The notes under the pieces are model-generated. The model was given only the letters and a program-made list of their open reading frames with translations. It searched no databases and was not told the DNA's origin. The position numbers and the translations under genes were made by a program. This document shows, piece by piece, positions 54,359 through 63,015 of a stretch of 64,000 bases of DNA (positions are counted from its first letter, which is position 1; each line of letters opens with the position of its first letter). Origin of the DNA: Mucilaginibacter rubeus (GTDB lineage: Bacteria; Bacteroidota; Bacteroidia; Sphingobacteriales; Sphingobacteriaceae); NCBI RefSeq assembly GCF_003286415.2, contig NZ_CP043450.1, positions 2,480,001 through 2,544,000 of the forward strand. The letters run 5' to 3'.

Positions 54359-54937
54359 TTATAAATGCAAGAACACCAACAGGTATACAACTATTCCCAA
54401 TTTTACTTTTAAAATTTTTAATGCATTGGTAATTTGTTTACTTACGGTTTGTTCTGATATCTCCAATTTCCAGGCAATTTCCCTGTGGCTTAGATACTCT
54501 TTTCTGCTCATTATAAATATCGCTTTCATTTTAGGTGGAAGCATAGCAATTTCCCGTTCAATACTTTCCCGTAGCAGGTTTTCTCTAACACGATGGTCAG
54601 TTACTACCTGTTCATGTAATGCAAATGCTTTCATAGCGTCATGATATTTTTCATGAACCCGGTTACGGGACATTTTATTCAGGATGGCGTTCCTGACAGC
54701 GCCATATAAATAGCCCGACAAGCTTCCGGTAAACTCGATCTGTTCACGCTTAGCCCACAAATAGGTAAAAACTTCCTGGATAATATCTCTGGCTTCTTCG
54801 CGGTCGCGCAATTTATTAATTGCGTGCGCATGAAGGATAAATTTATAGCGGTCATAAATTTGGGCATAAGCTTTATGATCGCTCCCCTTTAAAAGCAGTA
54901 TCAATTTCTCATCAGTTAATTTGCTGTAATGTTCCAT
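54359..54937 (-). CDS. ECF RNA polymerase sigma factor (FecI-like)
   Basis: 192 residues with region 2 (YKFILHAHAINKLRDREEARDIIQEVFTYLW in two parts, about 29-61) and region 4 (MPPKMKAIFIMSRKEYLSHREIAWKLEISEQTVSKQI in two parts, about 135-173). It should direct transcription of the SusCD/GH29/GH2 operon when released by FecR. The C-terminus ends in a hydrophobic stretch (VVYLLVFLHL). Two operator-like sites lie 167-372 bases upstream. Confidence 0.93.
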   Translation of the reverse strand: MEHYSKLTDEKLILLLKGSDHKAYAQIYDRYKFILHAHAINKLRDREEARDIIQEVFTYLWAKREQIEFTGSLSGYLYGAVRNAILNKMSRNRVHEKYHDAMKAFALHEQVVTDHRVRENLLRESIEREIAMLPPKMKAIFIMSRKEYLSHREIAWKLEISEQTVSKQITNALKILKVKLGIVVYLLVFLHL

Positions 54938-55103
54938 TATTTCAGTATCCCAAAAGACGGCACGCCCCGGAACAGGTAACCAAAGGCGTTTTCATAAAAT
55001 TAAACATGATCAAATCCTTAAGGATTCATAAACAAATCTTTAAGAATACTGGAAGTTAGGTTATCAGACACCTGTTTTGAGCATGAGGAGCAGTGCAAAC
55101 ACT

Positions 55104-55116
55104 ACGCAAACGTTTG
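55104..55116. promoter_or_regulatory. LacI-type operator-like site upstream of the ECF sigma gene (proximal)
   Basis: ACGCAAACGTTTG containing the perfect 10-bp palindrome CAAACGTTTG (55107-55116). It lies about 167 bases upstream of the sigma start. Identical in 12 bases to the left-edge site at 60-71. Confidence 0.5.
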
Positions 55117-55296
55117 ATTAATGGAAGTCGATTGCTGCCGGGTTGGAGTAAATAAATATCATAAAATGTCTGTTATTTGTTTAACGCCGCAAAAATCCTG
55201 CAACTATGGAGTATTAAGGCAACCGGTAAAGCTTAGTACTTCATGCTATCATAGCTATATTCGAGTTTGCCGGTAACGTGAGGCCCAAACTTCAAA

Positions 55297-55309
55297 CAAA
55301 CGTTTGCGT
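55297..55309. promoter_or_regulatory. LacI-type operator-like site upstream of the ECF sigma gene (distal)
   Basis: CAAACGTTTGCGT, the inverted form of the same site; the palindrome CAAACGTTTG is at 55297-55306. The two palindrome centres are 190 bases apart, close to 18 helical turns, so looping by one repressor is possible. Confidence 0.5.
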
Positions 55310-55388
55310 AACTGAAGAGCACAACGTTTTCAGCAAATTAAAACTTTGATGCGAATGGCTATCTGTAGTTGTTTGAGGACGTTTTTAA

Positions 55389-55455
55389 CTACTCCTTAAA
55401 TTCAGCAGGCGTTTTTTCATACTGTACCGCTAAAACGAGCAAATCATTTAACTTT
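55389..55455 (-). pseudogene. Possible tail of a lost AraC-type regulator
   Basis: On the minus strand, a 21-codon piece after a stop reads KKLNDLLVLAVQYEKTPAEF-KE and ends at TAG (55389-55391). YEKTPAEFKE resembles the common C-terminus of AraC-family HTH proteins. Too short to be sure. Confidence 0.2.
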
Positions 55456-55833
55456 TTCTAAATGACAGACAGTGGTTAAAAGACACAAGAAAAAACGCGC
55501 AACCGAATTTCCGTGTTTGTTCACTGCGACTAAACCTTGTTGGGGTCGAACCATTTCATGGAAATTTAAAACTGTTACCTTCCCTACCGATTCAACGACA
55601 GTCAAACACAGGTTATTTGAAACCAGCTTAAATAATTTTATATAGCATGAGATCATTGCTATATACTTCAGGGAAAGAGTTTATTAATCATAAAAATCAA
55701 AAAATAATTAATTATATATTTTAAACTTTTCGGATTAATCTGACATATAACTATATTTACTCAAGGGTAAGGAGCATGTTAGTCGGCATTGTTAGAAATA
55801 CCTGCAATTCTTAAACCTTAAGCCATAAATATC

Positions 55834-56280
55834 ATGCCTGATCATATCACTGATGCTGAATATCTGGAATTACGCCTCGATCCGCAGCAAAAATATTTCA
55901 GCCGTAAAAGCGGAAAGAATAAAAGATACTTCTATTCATTAAAAACAACTACGATCATAATAGCATTGACTATTCCGGTTATGTCCGGATATCTGAAAGA
56001 AAATGATAGTATAAAATATATAATCAGTATTCTCAGTTTAATGCTGGCACTTTTAGCTGGATTAGAGACCATATTTCAATTTAATGAAAAATGGATCAGA
56101 GACCGGAATACATCAGAGGCTTTAAAACAGGAAAAATTTCTGTTTCTTTCTAAGGCGGGTCCTTACTCAACTACTGCTACGGTAAAGGAACTTGCAGAAA
56201 GAGTAGAAACCATATTATCTAAAGAGAATTCGAGTTGGAGTCTTTTGGTCAAGAAAACACAGCAAAAAAAGAATAACTAA
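55834..56280 (+). CDS. DUF4231/SLATT-like two-helix membrane protein
   Basis: 148 residues. Two close transmembrane helices (about 37-53 and 61-78) joined by a short loop, then a soluble helix (FQFNEKWIRDRNTSEALKQEKFL). This layout and sequence fit DUF4231, part of the SLATT superfamily, predicted pore-forming effectors linked to nucleotide second-messenger immunity. Here it is alone, with no SMODS nucleotidyltransferase, SLOG or reverse transcriptase neighbour, so the defence role is unproven. The gene is AT-rich compared with its neighbours. Confidence 0.75.
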   Translation: MPDHITDAEYLELRLDPQQKYFSRKSGKNKRYFYSLKTTTIIIALTIPVMSGYLKENDSIKYIISILSLMLALLAGLETIFQFNEKWIRDRNTSEALKQEKFLFLSKAGPYSTTATVKELAERVETILSKENSSWSLLVKKTQQKKNN

Positions 56281-56446
56281 GAAGCCGCCGCCCATATAAT
56301 TATCGCCCCAAACCTTCTAATCTCTACGAAAATTTTTATTTCCCACTCAACAGCTGGTAACAAGGATCTCATACCTGCACATCGTTTGGAAAGCTTTAAA
56401 AGCTGCCGGGAAATATCCTGAATAAAGTATTACAATACTACGAGCA

Positions 56447-58075
56447 TTAACGAGCGCCTGCACCAGTTGAAGTAGTTGATGTATTGTCGATCACTTGTAT
56501 ACCCATAATCCGGTTTATAAATTCGTCTGGACCGACGATAGCTTTTGATTTGATACGTATCTTATAAGTGTAAATGGTGCTCACCGTGTATTCAAGTATT
56601 TTGGCTATGGTCTCATTATCACTGATACCAAGCCGAAGCAATGCGAATATCCTTAAATGCGGATTCAGCACTTCATCCCCTTTCGGCCATATCTGATCCT
56701 CGGGTTTCAAAAGCGCGTTAAACAGCGTTATGAAATCAGGAAACATCAGGAGAAAAACGCGGTCGAAAGTGCGGAAAAGCTCATCCCGTTCCTTTTTAAT
56801 ATCCACGTTACCTAAAAGCTTCAGGATATCGCCATATTTTTCAGTCTTTATTTTCCGTTCGACATTCCGTTTTAGCTTTTCAAGTTTAACAATATATTCA
56901 GCGTATACATTAAAAAAGTAACCAATATAAACCTCTTTGATACGAGCATCTTCGGCTAAACGCAAATTGTTTTTTTCTAACTGCTTATTTTTATCGGCTA
57001 TGATAAGCTCTTTTACGCGCAAGCGTTTAAGTTGAATAAAAACTATAAATGAAATTGAAGTGATGACTACTATGGCCGTTAAACTGGAGAGCAGATAAAC
57101 CAGAAATTTATTCTTCTCATTCTCGGCCAACAGTATCTTGTTAGCAGCTATATCTGCCAATACCGAGGATATTTCGATTTTATGGAGCCGTGAACCGTAA
57201 AATTCTGCATTGTTAAGCGCCTCCTGCATAAATAAATAAGCGTCTTTTACCCTCCTGCCTTTGTATAGCTCACACCCTACTTTAAAAATTGCGTTGGTTT
57301 CCTTTGTAGAGGATCTGATGTCGTTGATTGCCGCTATCAATAACAATTCCATACGCTTCCCGCCCTGGTTATAGTCGCCCAAGGCAGATGCGATCATCGC
57401 TGTTTGGTGCGCTGAAAGTTTATGGTGGTATAGCAATAATTCGTAATACCTATAGTTAGGAGTTTGCTGACCGGCGGTGTCAGGCAACTCGGCTTTATAC
57501 ATCAACTGTTCGAAAGAATCGCGGTCTGTTAACGAGATAGCAGTATCCAGGTATTTTTGCGCAATTTCACGATAACCCTTGCTGTAATATTTATCATTAT
57601 TGTAATTGGCCAGATATACATAATAAGAACATTTAAGCCTGTAATAACACAATTTCGAATTTCGGTTTAGCGCTTTGGGGTCAACTTCATTAAGGCAATC
57701 CAACGTTTCTTTAAACATTCCTGATGAGATCAGTATGATTCCTAATTTGATCTTGCTGTCATATTGTTTCGGTACGTCTTTCATGATCAGGCTTAGCTTG
57801 ATTAGCTTTTGCGTATAAACATAGGCCGAATCGTACTGGTAACTCCTGTATTCTTCAAATAGCCGGCTATATAGCCCATATTTTCTTTCCAAATCTTGCG
57901 GCTGACATTCTTTTACCTGCTGCTGGAGCGAGAGTACCCTTTTTTCCTTTTGGCGGTCAAAATAATCTTTGTTAGCCAGCGTGTTTTTCAGCAGCTCCAT
58001 TAGTCGGGCATTGCCATCTGATCCGTATGCAGCCACAGCCCAAAAAGATAATAACAGCGTATAAAAGATTTTCAT
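56447..58075 (-). CDS. Membrane-anchored DUF6377-type regulator
   Basis: 542 residues from ATG 58075 (an earlier start at 58129 adds 18 unlikely residues before the signal MKIFYTLLLSFWAVAAYG). Periplasmic helical, TPR-like region (about 20-315), one transmembrane helix (about 322-346), coiled coil (IADKNKQLEKNNLRLAEDA), and a cytoplasmic domain with a LuxR-like helix-turn-helix near 460-505 (LRIFALLRLGISDNETIAKI). It would sense a signal in the periplasm and bind DNA from the membrane. It follows the second SusD gene on the same strand by 210 bases and is its likely regulator. Confidence 0.82.
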   Translation of the reverse strand: MKIFYTLLLSFWAVAAYGSDGNARLMELLKNTLANKDYFDRQKEKRVLSLQQQVKECQPQDLERKYGLYSRLFEEYRSYQYDSAYVYTQKLIKLSLIMKDVPKQYDSKIKLGIILISSGMFKETLDCLNEVDPKALNRNSKLCYYRLKCSYYVYLANYNNDKYYSKGYREIAQKYLDTAISLTDRDSFEQLMYKAELPDTAGQQTPNYRYYELLLYHHKLSAHQTAMIASALGDYNQGGKRMELLLIAAINDIRSSTKETNAIFKVGCELYKGRRVKDAYLFMQEALNNAEFYGSRLHKIEISSVLADIAANKILLAENEKNKFLVYLLSSLTAIVVITSISFIVFIQLKRLRVKELIIADKNKQLEKNNLRLAEDARIKEVYIGYFFNVYAEYIVKLEKLKRNVERKIKTEKYGDILKLLGNVDIKKERDELFRTFDRVFLLMFPDFITLFNALLKPEDQIWPKGDEVLNPHLRIFALLRLGISDNETIAKILEYTVSTIYTYKIRIKSKAIVGPDEFINRIMGIQVIDNTSTTSTGAGAR

Positions 58076-58129
58076 TTCAGGTTTACGTTTTTTAGTACGA
58101 GTTTCATTTACAATGCCTTGTACAGACAA

Positions 58130-58152
58130 AGCCGGAATGTAACATTCCGGCT
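58130..58152 (-). terminator. Hairpin after the second SusD gene
   Basis: AGCCGGAATGT (58130-58140) and ACATTCCGGCT (58142-58152) form a perfect 11-bp stem with a one-base centre (the loop must open several pairs). The T-tract on the minus strand is weak (TTTGTCTG). Probably ends the SusCD transcript before the regulator gene. Confidence 0.5.
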
Positions 58153-58284
58153 CAATTTAATACAATCAGGAACTTATAAGGTTAGGTAAACAGGTTAAAT
58201 TATAAAGCCAGCTCTTGAAGCATTCACAATCGTCAAACAGCCTCTTTTTAAAAAATCAACCGGGCCACTGTTTTGTGAAATTTA

Positions 58285-60015
58285 CTAATAACCGGGGTTT
58301 TGCTTTAGTTGGGGATTAACATTCATGATATCCCGCCCTATAGGAAAGATCTCCGTATGCTTATCTCCATCAGGTTTTTTATCCCACCAGGTTCCGGTAC
58401 TGAATACCCCCCAGCGTATCAGGTCCGTGCGCCTGCGATTTTCGCCAATAAATTCCCTGCACCACTCGTCAAGCAGCTCCTGGTCGGAAAGCTGGCTGCC
58501 GCCTGGCTCGTAAAGACTTGATGAACCGTCGGGGAAGTTACGTTTCCTGACCTGGTTCAGTAGGCCGGCAGCACCGGCTTTATCCCCTGCCCTGTAACGA
58601 CATTCAGCAAGTGTATAATAGATCTCCGAAAGGCGAATTTCCGCATAGGCTGATGTAATCCGGTTTGGATCCGGCGTTGGGTATATGGGATATTTAACCA
58701 GGAACACCCCGGAGTTGTGATCAGCATGGTTCATGTCAGACTCCTTGTCGGCTATTTTAGTGCCCGGTTTTGCACCCAGGAACATCCCTACCTGATCACG
58801 GATGAAAAGCGGATAAGGACCTTTGTTCCCTTTTACTGTGTCTGTACGGGTAACACCGTTTACAGAATGGGTATACGGCAGGTATCCGTACAAAAACATA
58901 CCTTCACGCTGACTGTTGCCCAAATTCTTATATTTCTTTAACCGCAGGTCGTCCTGGTATTTTTGAAACTTTACAAAGGGCTTACCCAATTGGAAAGTAT
59001 ACTCAAGGCTGTCTACATCGCGTCCCGGCTGCAAAGCATAACGCGGGTTTGACTGACCGAAATCGGTAAATCCACAATAAAGCGGAGCCGCATCATAAGT
59101 CATCCCCCAGAAATACATACCAGCGTCATACTGCCAATGTGTACGAGCAAGTGAACCGGGGAAGCCATAAATAACCTCCGAATTAAGCGTGGTATTGGTA
59201 TAATCAAAAGGGGCATCCCATCTCGTATCCAGCTGATACGCACCATATTTCCCGTTGATAATATCCTGGCAAACCGCCGCGCATTCCGTATACTTTTCCT
59301 GGCCTATATAAACCTTGGCATTGAGATATAAGCGCGCCAGTAATGCCGCCGAACCGGCTTTTGTCCATCGCCCTATACCGGCGGCGCCAAGTTGTGAGCG
59401 GGTTGGTAATCCGTTTATCGCATTTTTCAACTCCGATTCGATGTAAGCAAATGTTTCCTGAGGGGTAGACTGCGGATTACCCTTGGTTGAATTTTTTACA
59501 TCGGTAACAATCTCTATATTCCGATAAAAATCAAACGCCCGCAAATAAAACCAGGCCCGCAAGGTGTGCAGTTCGGCTTTAAAGTCGGTTAATTCGGCAT
59601 CAGTTACGTTTAACTTTGACGGATCTTTAATGCCCTCCATATCTGTCAATGAGTTGGTTGCCAGAACAATACCCTGATAAAAGTTATTCCACGCGCCGCT
59701 TGTGAAATTATCGGTAATGGTCCAGGTGTGATAGTGCATCCGTTGATAGTAACCACCATCCTGCCAATCTCCCTGCCTGTTGTAGGTCCCTATTTCGTCA
59801 GTACAATCTTCGCCTGCGGCGTAAACATCATTACCTTGTATACTCCAGTAAGCATGCTCAAAAGGGCGCAGAAAATCCCGGATCACATCGTCTCGACGGG
59901 TTAGGAAACCTGCCGCATCTACTTTATCATATACGTGTTCATCCAGTTTGGTACAACTGCCGGTCAGTAAGCCCGATAGTAAAATGCCGCTGATATATAA
60001 TTTATATTTTTTCAT
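58285..60015 (-). CDS. SusD/RagB family outer-membrane lipoprotein (locus 2)
   Basis: 576 residues. Lipobox LLTGSC (Cys21) followed by TKLDEHVYD. SusD landmarks: LHTLRAWFYLRAFDFYRNI (about 148-166), RLSEIYYTLAECRYRAGD near 480 and C-terminal EFIGENRRRTDLIRWGVF and PQLKQNPGY. Surface binding partner of the SusC just upstream (12 bases). Substrate unknown; no carbohydrate-active enzyme is adjacent. Confidence 0.95.
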   Translation of the reverse strand: MKKYKLYISGILLSGLLTGSCTKLDEHVYDKVDAAGFLTRRDDVIRDFLRPFEHAYWSIQGNDVYAAGEDCTDEIGTYNRQGDWQDGGYYQRMHYHTWTITDNFTSGAWNNFYQGIVLATNSLTDMEGIKDPSKLNVTDAELTDFKAELHTLRAWFYLRAFDFYRNIEIVTDVKNSTKGNPQSTPQETFAYIESELKNAINGLPTRSQLGAAGIGRWTKAGSAALLARLYLNAKVYIGQEKYTECAAVCQDIINGKYGAYQLDTRWDAPFDYTNTTLNSEVIYGFPGSLARTHWQYDAGMYFWGMTYDAAPLYCGFTDFGQSNPRYALQPGRDVDSLEYTFQLGKPFVKFQKYQDDLRLKKYKNLGNSQREGMFLYGYLPYTHSVNGVTRTDTVKGNKGPYPLFIRDQVGMFLGAKPGTKIADKESDMNHADHNSGVFLVKYPIYPTPDPNRITSAYAEIRLSEIYYTLAECRYRAGDKAGAAGLLNQVRKRNFPDGSSSLYEPGGSQLSDQELLDEWCREFIGENRRRTDLIRWGVFSTGTWWDKKPDGDKHTEIFPIGRDIMNVNPQLKQNPGY

Positions 60016-60027
60016 ATTTTGTAGATT

Positions 60028-63015
60028 TTAAAAGGTTGCCTGCAGACCAAGGATCAGTTGAAGCGTGGCCGGATAATAGTTCAGTGAAGTGTTTACGCCA
60101 GGCGTAAGCCCGTTAACCTGTACAAGGTCGGGATCGCCGCCGGTAAAGCTGGTAAAAGTGTGCAGGTTTCGGCCTGTGGCGTAGATACGTATTGATTTAA
60201 GGTATTTGGTTTTAAAGGGCTGGGTATACCCTAAGGCCACGTTATCTATTTTTACGAACGAACCGTTCTCCAGGAAATAGTCGGAGGCTATCGCCGTTGT
60301 TGCCGGATTTGTTAATAAAGAATATTTGCTCTTGCTGTCATACGCTGATTTTAACACGTTGGCATCACTCTGACTTGATGGGGTGCCAATGTAAAATGCT
60401 GTTGTGTTGAATATTTTATAGCCGAAGGTGCCGCGTAAAAAGATGCCCAGATCAAACCGTTTGTACCTGAAGGTATTTCCCATAGAGCCGATAAACTTTG
60501 GCAAACCGTTGCCTACAAACTGTTTATCATCGGCAGACGCTTGATTTGCCTGAACGATGGTGCCATCTTTCTTATATACCTGTAACGCTCCGTCTTTATT
60601 TACCCCTGCCGAGCGCAGCGTATAAAACTCACCAATGCTGCGTCCTTCCTGAATCCGCTGAATATTGCCCGGCGACCCTGGGGCCGGTAAGCCAGCCAGT
60701 TCAACAAAAGGAGCTCCCTTATAAACATCGTTAGAGAAAGAAATGAACTTATTCCGGTTATAAGCCAGCGCGAGAGTTACATTATAGCTGAAATCGCTAT
60801 GCCTGACAACAGCGCCATTAAGCGCCAGCTCCAATCCATAATTTTTCATGGTACCTACGTTGGCGAAGGTTTGGGTTTGTGAGTTTGGCGGCAAAGGCAC
60901 ATTGTAATAGCCCAATAAATCCTTGTTTTTACGAATGTAATAATCGAGAGAACCCGAAATTCGGTTGTCGAAAATTGAAAAATCCAAACCCGCGTTAAAG
61001 TTTATAGATTTTTCCCACCTCAGATCGGGGTTTACGTTTGATGTTGGTCCGTAAACCTGGTAAACCTGGCCGTTATATGGAAAATAGCCTGCACCGCCGT
61101 ACAATAGCAGGGAAAGATAGCTGTCAAAGTCCTGGTTTCCTGTAACGCCGTAGTCCGCACGCAGCTTTAGGTCATTTATCCATGGCAGCGCACCCTTCAT
61201 GAAATTTTCTTCCGAAACACGCCACGCGCCTGAAACAGCAGGGAAATTTCCCCACTTGTTTTTTATCCCAAACTTTGACGAACCTTCACGGCGTAAGCTG
61301 GCGGTAAGGATATACCGGTTATTAAAATCGTAGTTCAGGCGGCCGAAAAAAGAAATGAGCGTTGATCCATTCTGGGTTGAGCTTACAGCCGATTGACCTT
61401 GCCCGGCAGCCCCTCCGTTGTATAAGCCGGATCCCAGATTATTCCAGAGATATGAATCGAAAGGAAAATCATAATTCTGGGCGTAAAAAGTGTTATAATT
61501 ATACAAGGTGTATGAATAACCACCCAGCGCCTTAAAGTGGTTTTTACCCAGATCAAGGGAGTAATTCCCCGTCCACTCCACATTTTTCTGGTCATTTTCT
61601 TCCTGTCGCTGCGAGGCGAAATTTGTTTGCGTTATTTTGCCCGCGTGCACAATTGACGATAATGTTGATGGGGTAAAATTGAGGCTCCTGACCGATCTGC
61701 TGATCTCGGATACCGTTACCGTAGTGCTCAGATTTTTGAGGATGTTCAACTTTAGGGATCCATTGATGTCCATCTCCTTGATTTGCGCTTCCGATTTGAT
61801 CACGTTGGCATTCTCAACCGGGTTGTTGGAGAAAAAGCCGGTATTGATATAGTTATACCTTCCCGCAGTATCGTAAATAGGATAAGTTGGGTTTAAGGTG
61901 AGTGCATTGTTAAAATTGCCCTGATCTGAGTTTTTGGTATTCATGTACCTTGGGGCGATATTCAAGGTGGCTACAAAAAGGCCATTGTCGGAAATGTGGT
62001 TTACATTGATGCGTGCACCATATTCCTTTTTATGCGCCCGCAAGTCGATGCCATCGGCATTGCGGTAATCGGCGGATGCAAAGTAATTCGTTTTACCAGA
62101 GCCGCCCGACAATTGAACAGTATGTTTTTGAGCAAAAGCCGGCGAATTGGTAACTGCGTCCATCCAGTTGGTTTTTGCGCCGTAATCCTGTCCCTGGTTA
62201 TTTTTTACCCTATCGGCAATAAACTCATCAGGAGTAAGGTTTTGCAACCGGTTGGTAAGGTAATCAAAACTGGCATAGCCTTCGTAAAAGGTGCGCGCCT
62301 GCGATGAGCCTTTTTTTGTGGTGATGATTATAACACCGTTACTGCCTCGCGTTCCGTAAATAGCCGAGGCGGCGCCACCTTTAAGCACGTCGATACTTTC
62401 AATATCATTTTGGTTGATATTATCGATATTTCCCCCTGGTATACCATTGATAACGTAGAGCGGCCCTAAACCGGCGTTTCGGGAAGAAACACCCCGTAAT
62501 TGTACGTTAGGAGATGAATTAGGATCTGCCCCCGATGTGTTAGTGATACTGAGGCCTGCGACCTTGCCTTGCAGTGACATTAAGGGACTGTTAGAAGCCA
62601 CCGGTAAAAGATCTTTGGAAGAAACGTGTGTGATAGCACTTGATACTTCACGCTTATCAAGCGTACCGTAACCAACACTTACCACAACGACCTCCTGCAG
62701 CGACTTGCTCGCAACAGAAAGTGACGCATTCAGCACAGTTTCGTTAGTCAGGGGTACTTCGAGTGTAGCATAACCTATGTATGAAAAGGAAATACTTTTC
62801 GCAGATGCTGGCACTTTAAGCGTATAAATACCTTTAGTGTTGGTGGTGGTACCCGCAGACGCGCCTGTTACCACAACGCTTACACCAGGAAGTGCCGATC
62901 CGTCGGTGGCATCCGTTACGGTGCCCGATATTGTTCTTTCTTGCGCCCGGGCGGCAACGGAAAATATACAACAGAGCGCAGAAGCGCCCAGCCAGAGTAG
63001 AATTTTTTTGTACAT
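60028..63015 (-). CDS. SusC/RagA TonB-dependent receptor without STN domain (locus 2)
   Basis: 995 residues. Signal peptide ends near ARAQE; carboxypeptidase-regulatory-like domain (about 27-105, GTVTDATDGSALPGVSVVV), plug (VVSVGYGTLDKREVSSAI) with GGAASAIYGTRGSNGVIIITTKK (two parts), and a barrel ending LQLILGLQATF. Lacks the STN domain of the first SusC, so it should not signal through FecR; regulation probably comes from the DUF6377 protein. First gene of its operon. Confidence 0.95.
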   Translation of the reverse strand: MYKKILLWLGASALCCIFSVAARAQERTISGTVTDATDGSALPGVSVVVTGASAGTTTNTKGIYTLKVPASAKSISFSYIGYATLEVPLTNETVLNASLSVASKSLQEVVVVSVGYGTLDKREVSSAITHVSSKDLLPVASNSPLMSLQGKVAGLSITNTSGADPNSSPNVQLRGVSSRNAGLGPLYVINGIPGGNIDNINQNDIESIDVLKGGAASAIYGTRGSNGVIIITTKKGSSQARTFYEGYASFDYLTNRLQNLTPDEFIADRVKNNQGQDYGAKTNWMDAVTNSPAFAQKHTVQLSGGSGKTNYFASADYRNADGIDLRAHKKEYGARINVNHISDNGLFVATLNIAPRYMNTKNSDQGNFNNALTLNPTYPIYDTAGRYNYINTGFFSNNPVENANVIKSEAQIKEMDINGSLKLNILKNLSTTVTVSEISRSVRSLNFTPSTLSSIVHAGKITQTNFASQRQEENDQKNVEWTGNYSLDLGKNHFKALGGYSYTLYNYNTFYAQNYDFPFDSYLWNNLGSGLYNGGAAGQGQSAVSSTQNGSTLISFFGRLNYDFNNRYILTASLRREGSSKFGIKNKWGNFPAVSGAWRVSEENFMKGALPWINDLKLRADYGVTGNQDFDSYLSLLLYGGAGYFPYNGQVYQVYGPTSNVNPDLRWEKSINFNAGLDFSIFDNRISGSLDYYIRKNKDLLGYYNVPLPPNSQTQTFANVGTMKNYGLELALNGAVVRHSDFSYNVTLALAYNRNKFISFSNDVYKGAPFVELAGLPAPGSPGNIQRIQEGRSIGEFYTLRSAGVNKDGALQVYKKDGTIVQANQASADDKQFVGNGLPKFIGSMGNTFRYKRFDLGIFLRGTFGYKIFNTTAFYIGTPSSQSDANVLKSAYDSKSKYSLLTNPATTAIASDYFLENGSFVKIDNVALGYTQPFKTKYLKSIRIYATGRNLHTFTSFTGGDPDLVQVNGLTPGVNTSLNYYPATLQLILGLQATF

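Larger units (their letters stand above)
54938..55833. other. 896-base intergenic region with two operator-like sites
   Basis: Between the sigma gene (minus) and the SLATT gene (plus). It holds ACGCAAACGTTTG at 55104-55116 and its inverted copy centred on 55301, plus a possible AraC tail remnant at 55389-55455. Small ORFs here (such as 55444-55656 minus) are not convincing. The sequence from 55680 is AT-rich and probably holds the promoter of the SLATT gene. Confidence 0.5.

Noticed and set aside
55444-55656. 70-codon minus-strand ORF in the sigma/SLATT spacer
   Set aside because: No recognisable motif, no promoter element, and the plus strand is equally open in part; not convincing as a gene.
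55834-58129. A defence island around the SLATT protein
   Set aside because: No nucleotidyltransferase, SLOG, RT, nuclease or toxin-antitoxin partner is present; the next gene is a carbohydrate-type regulator.
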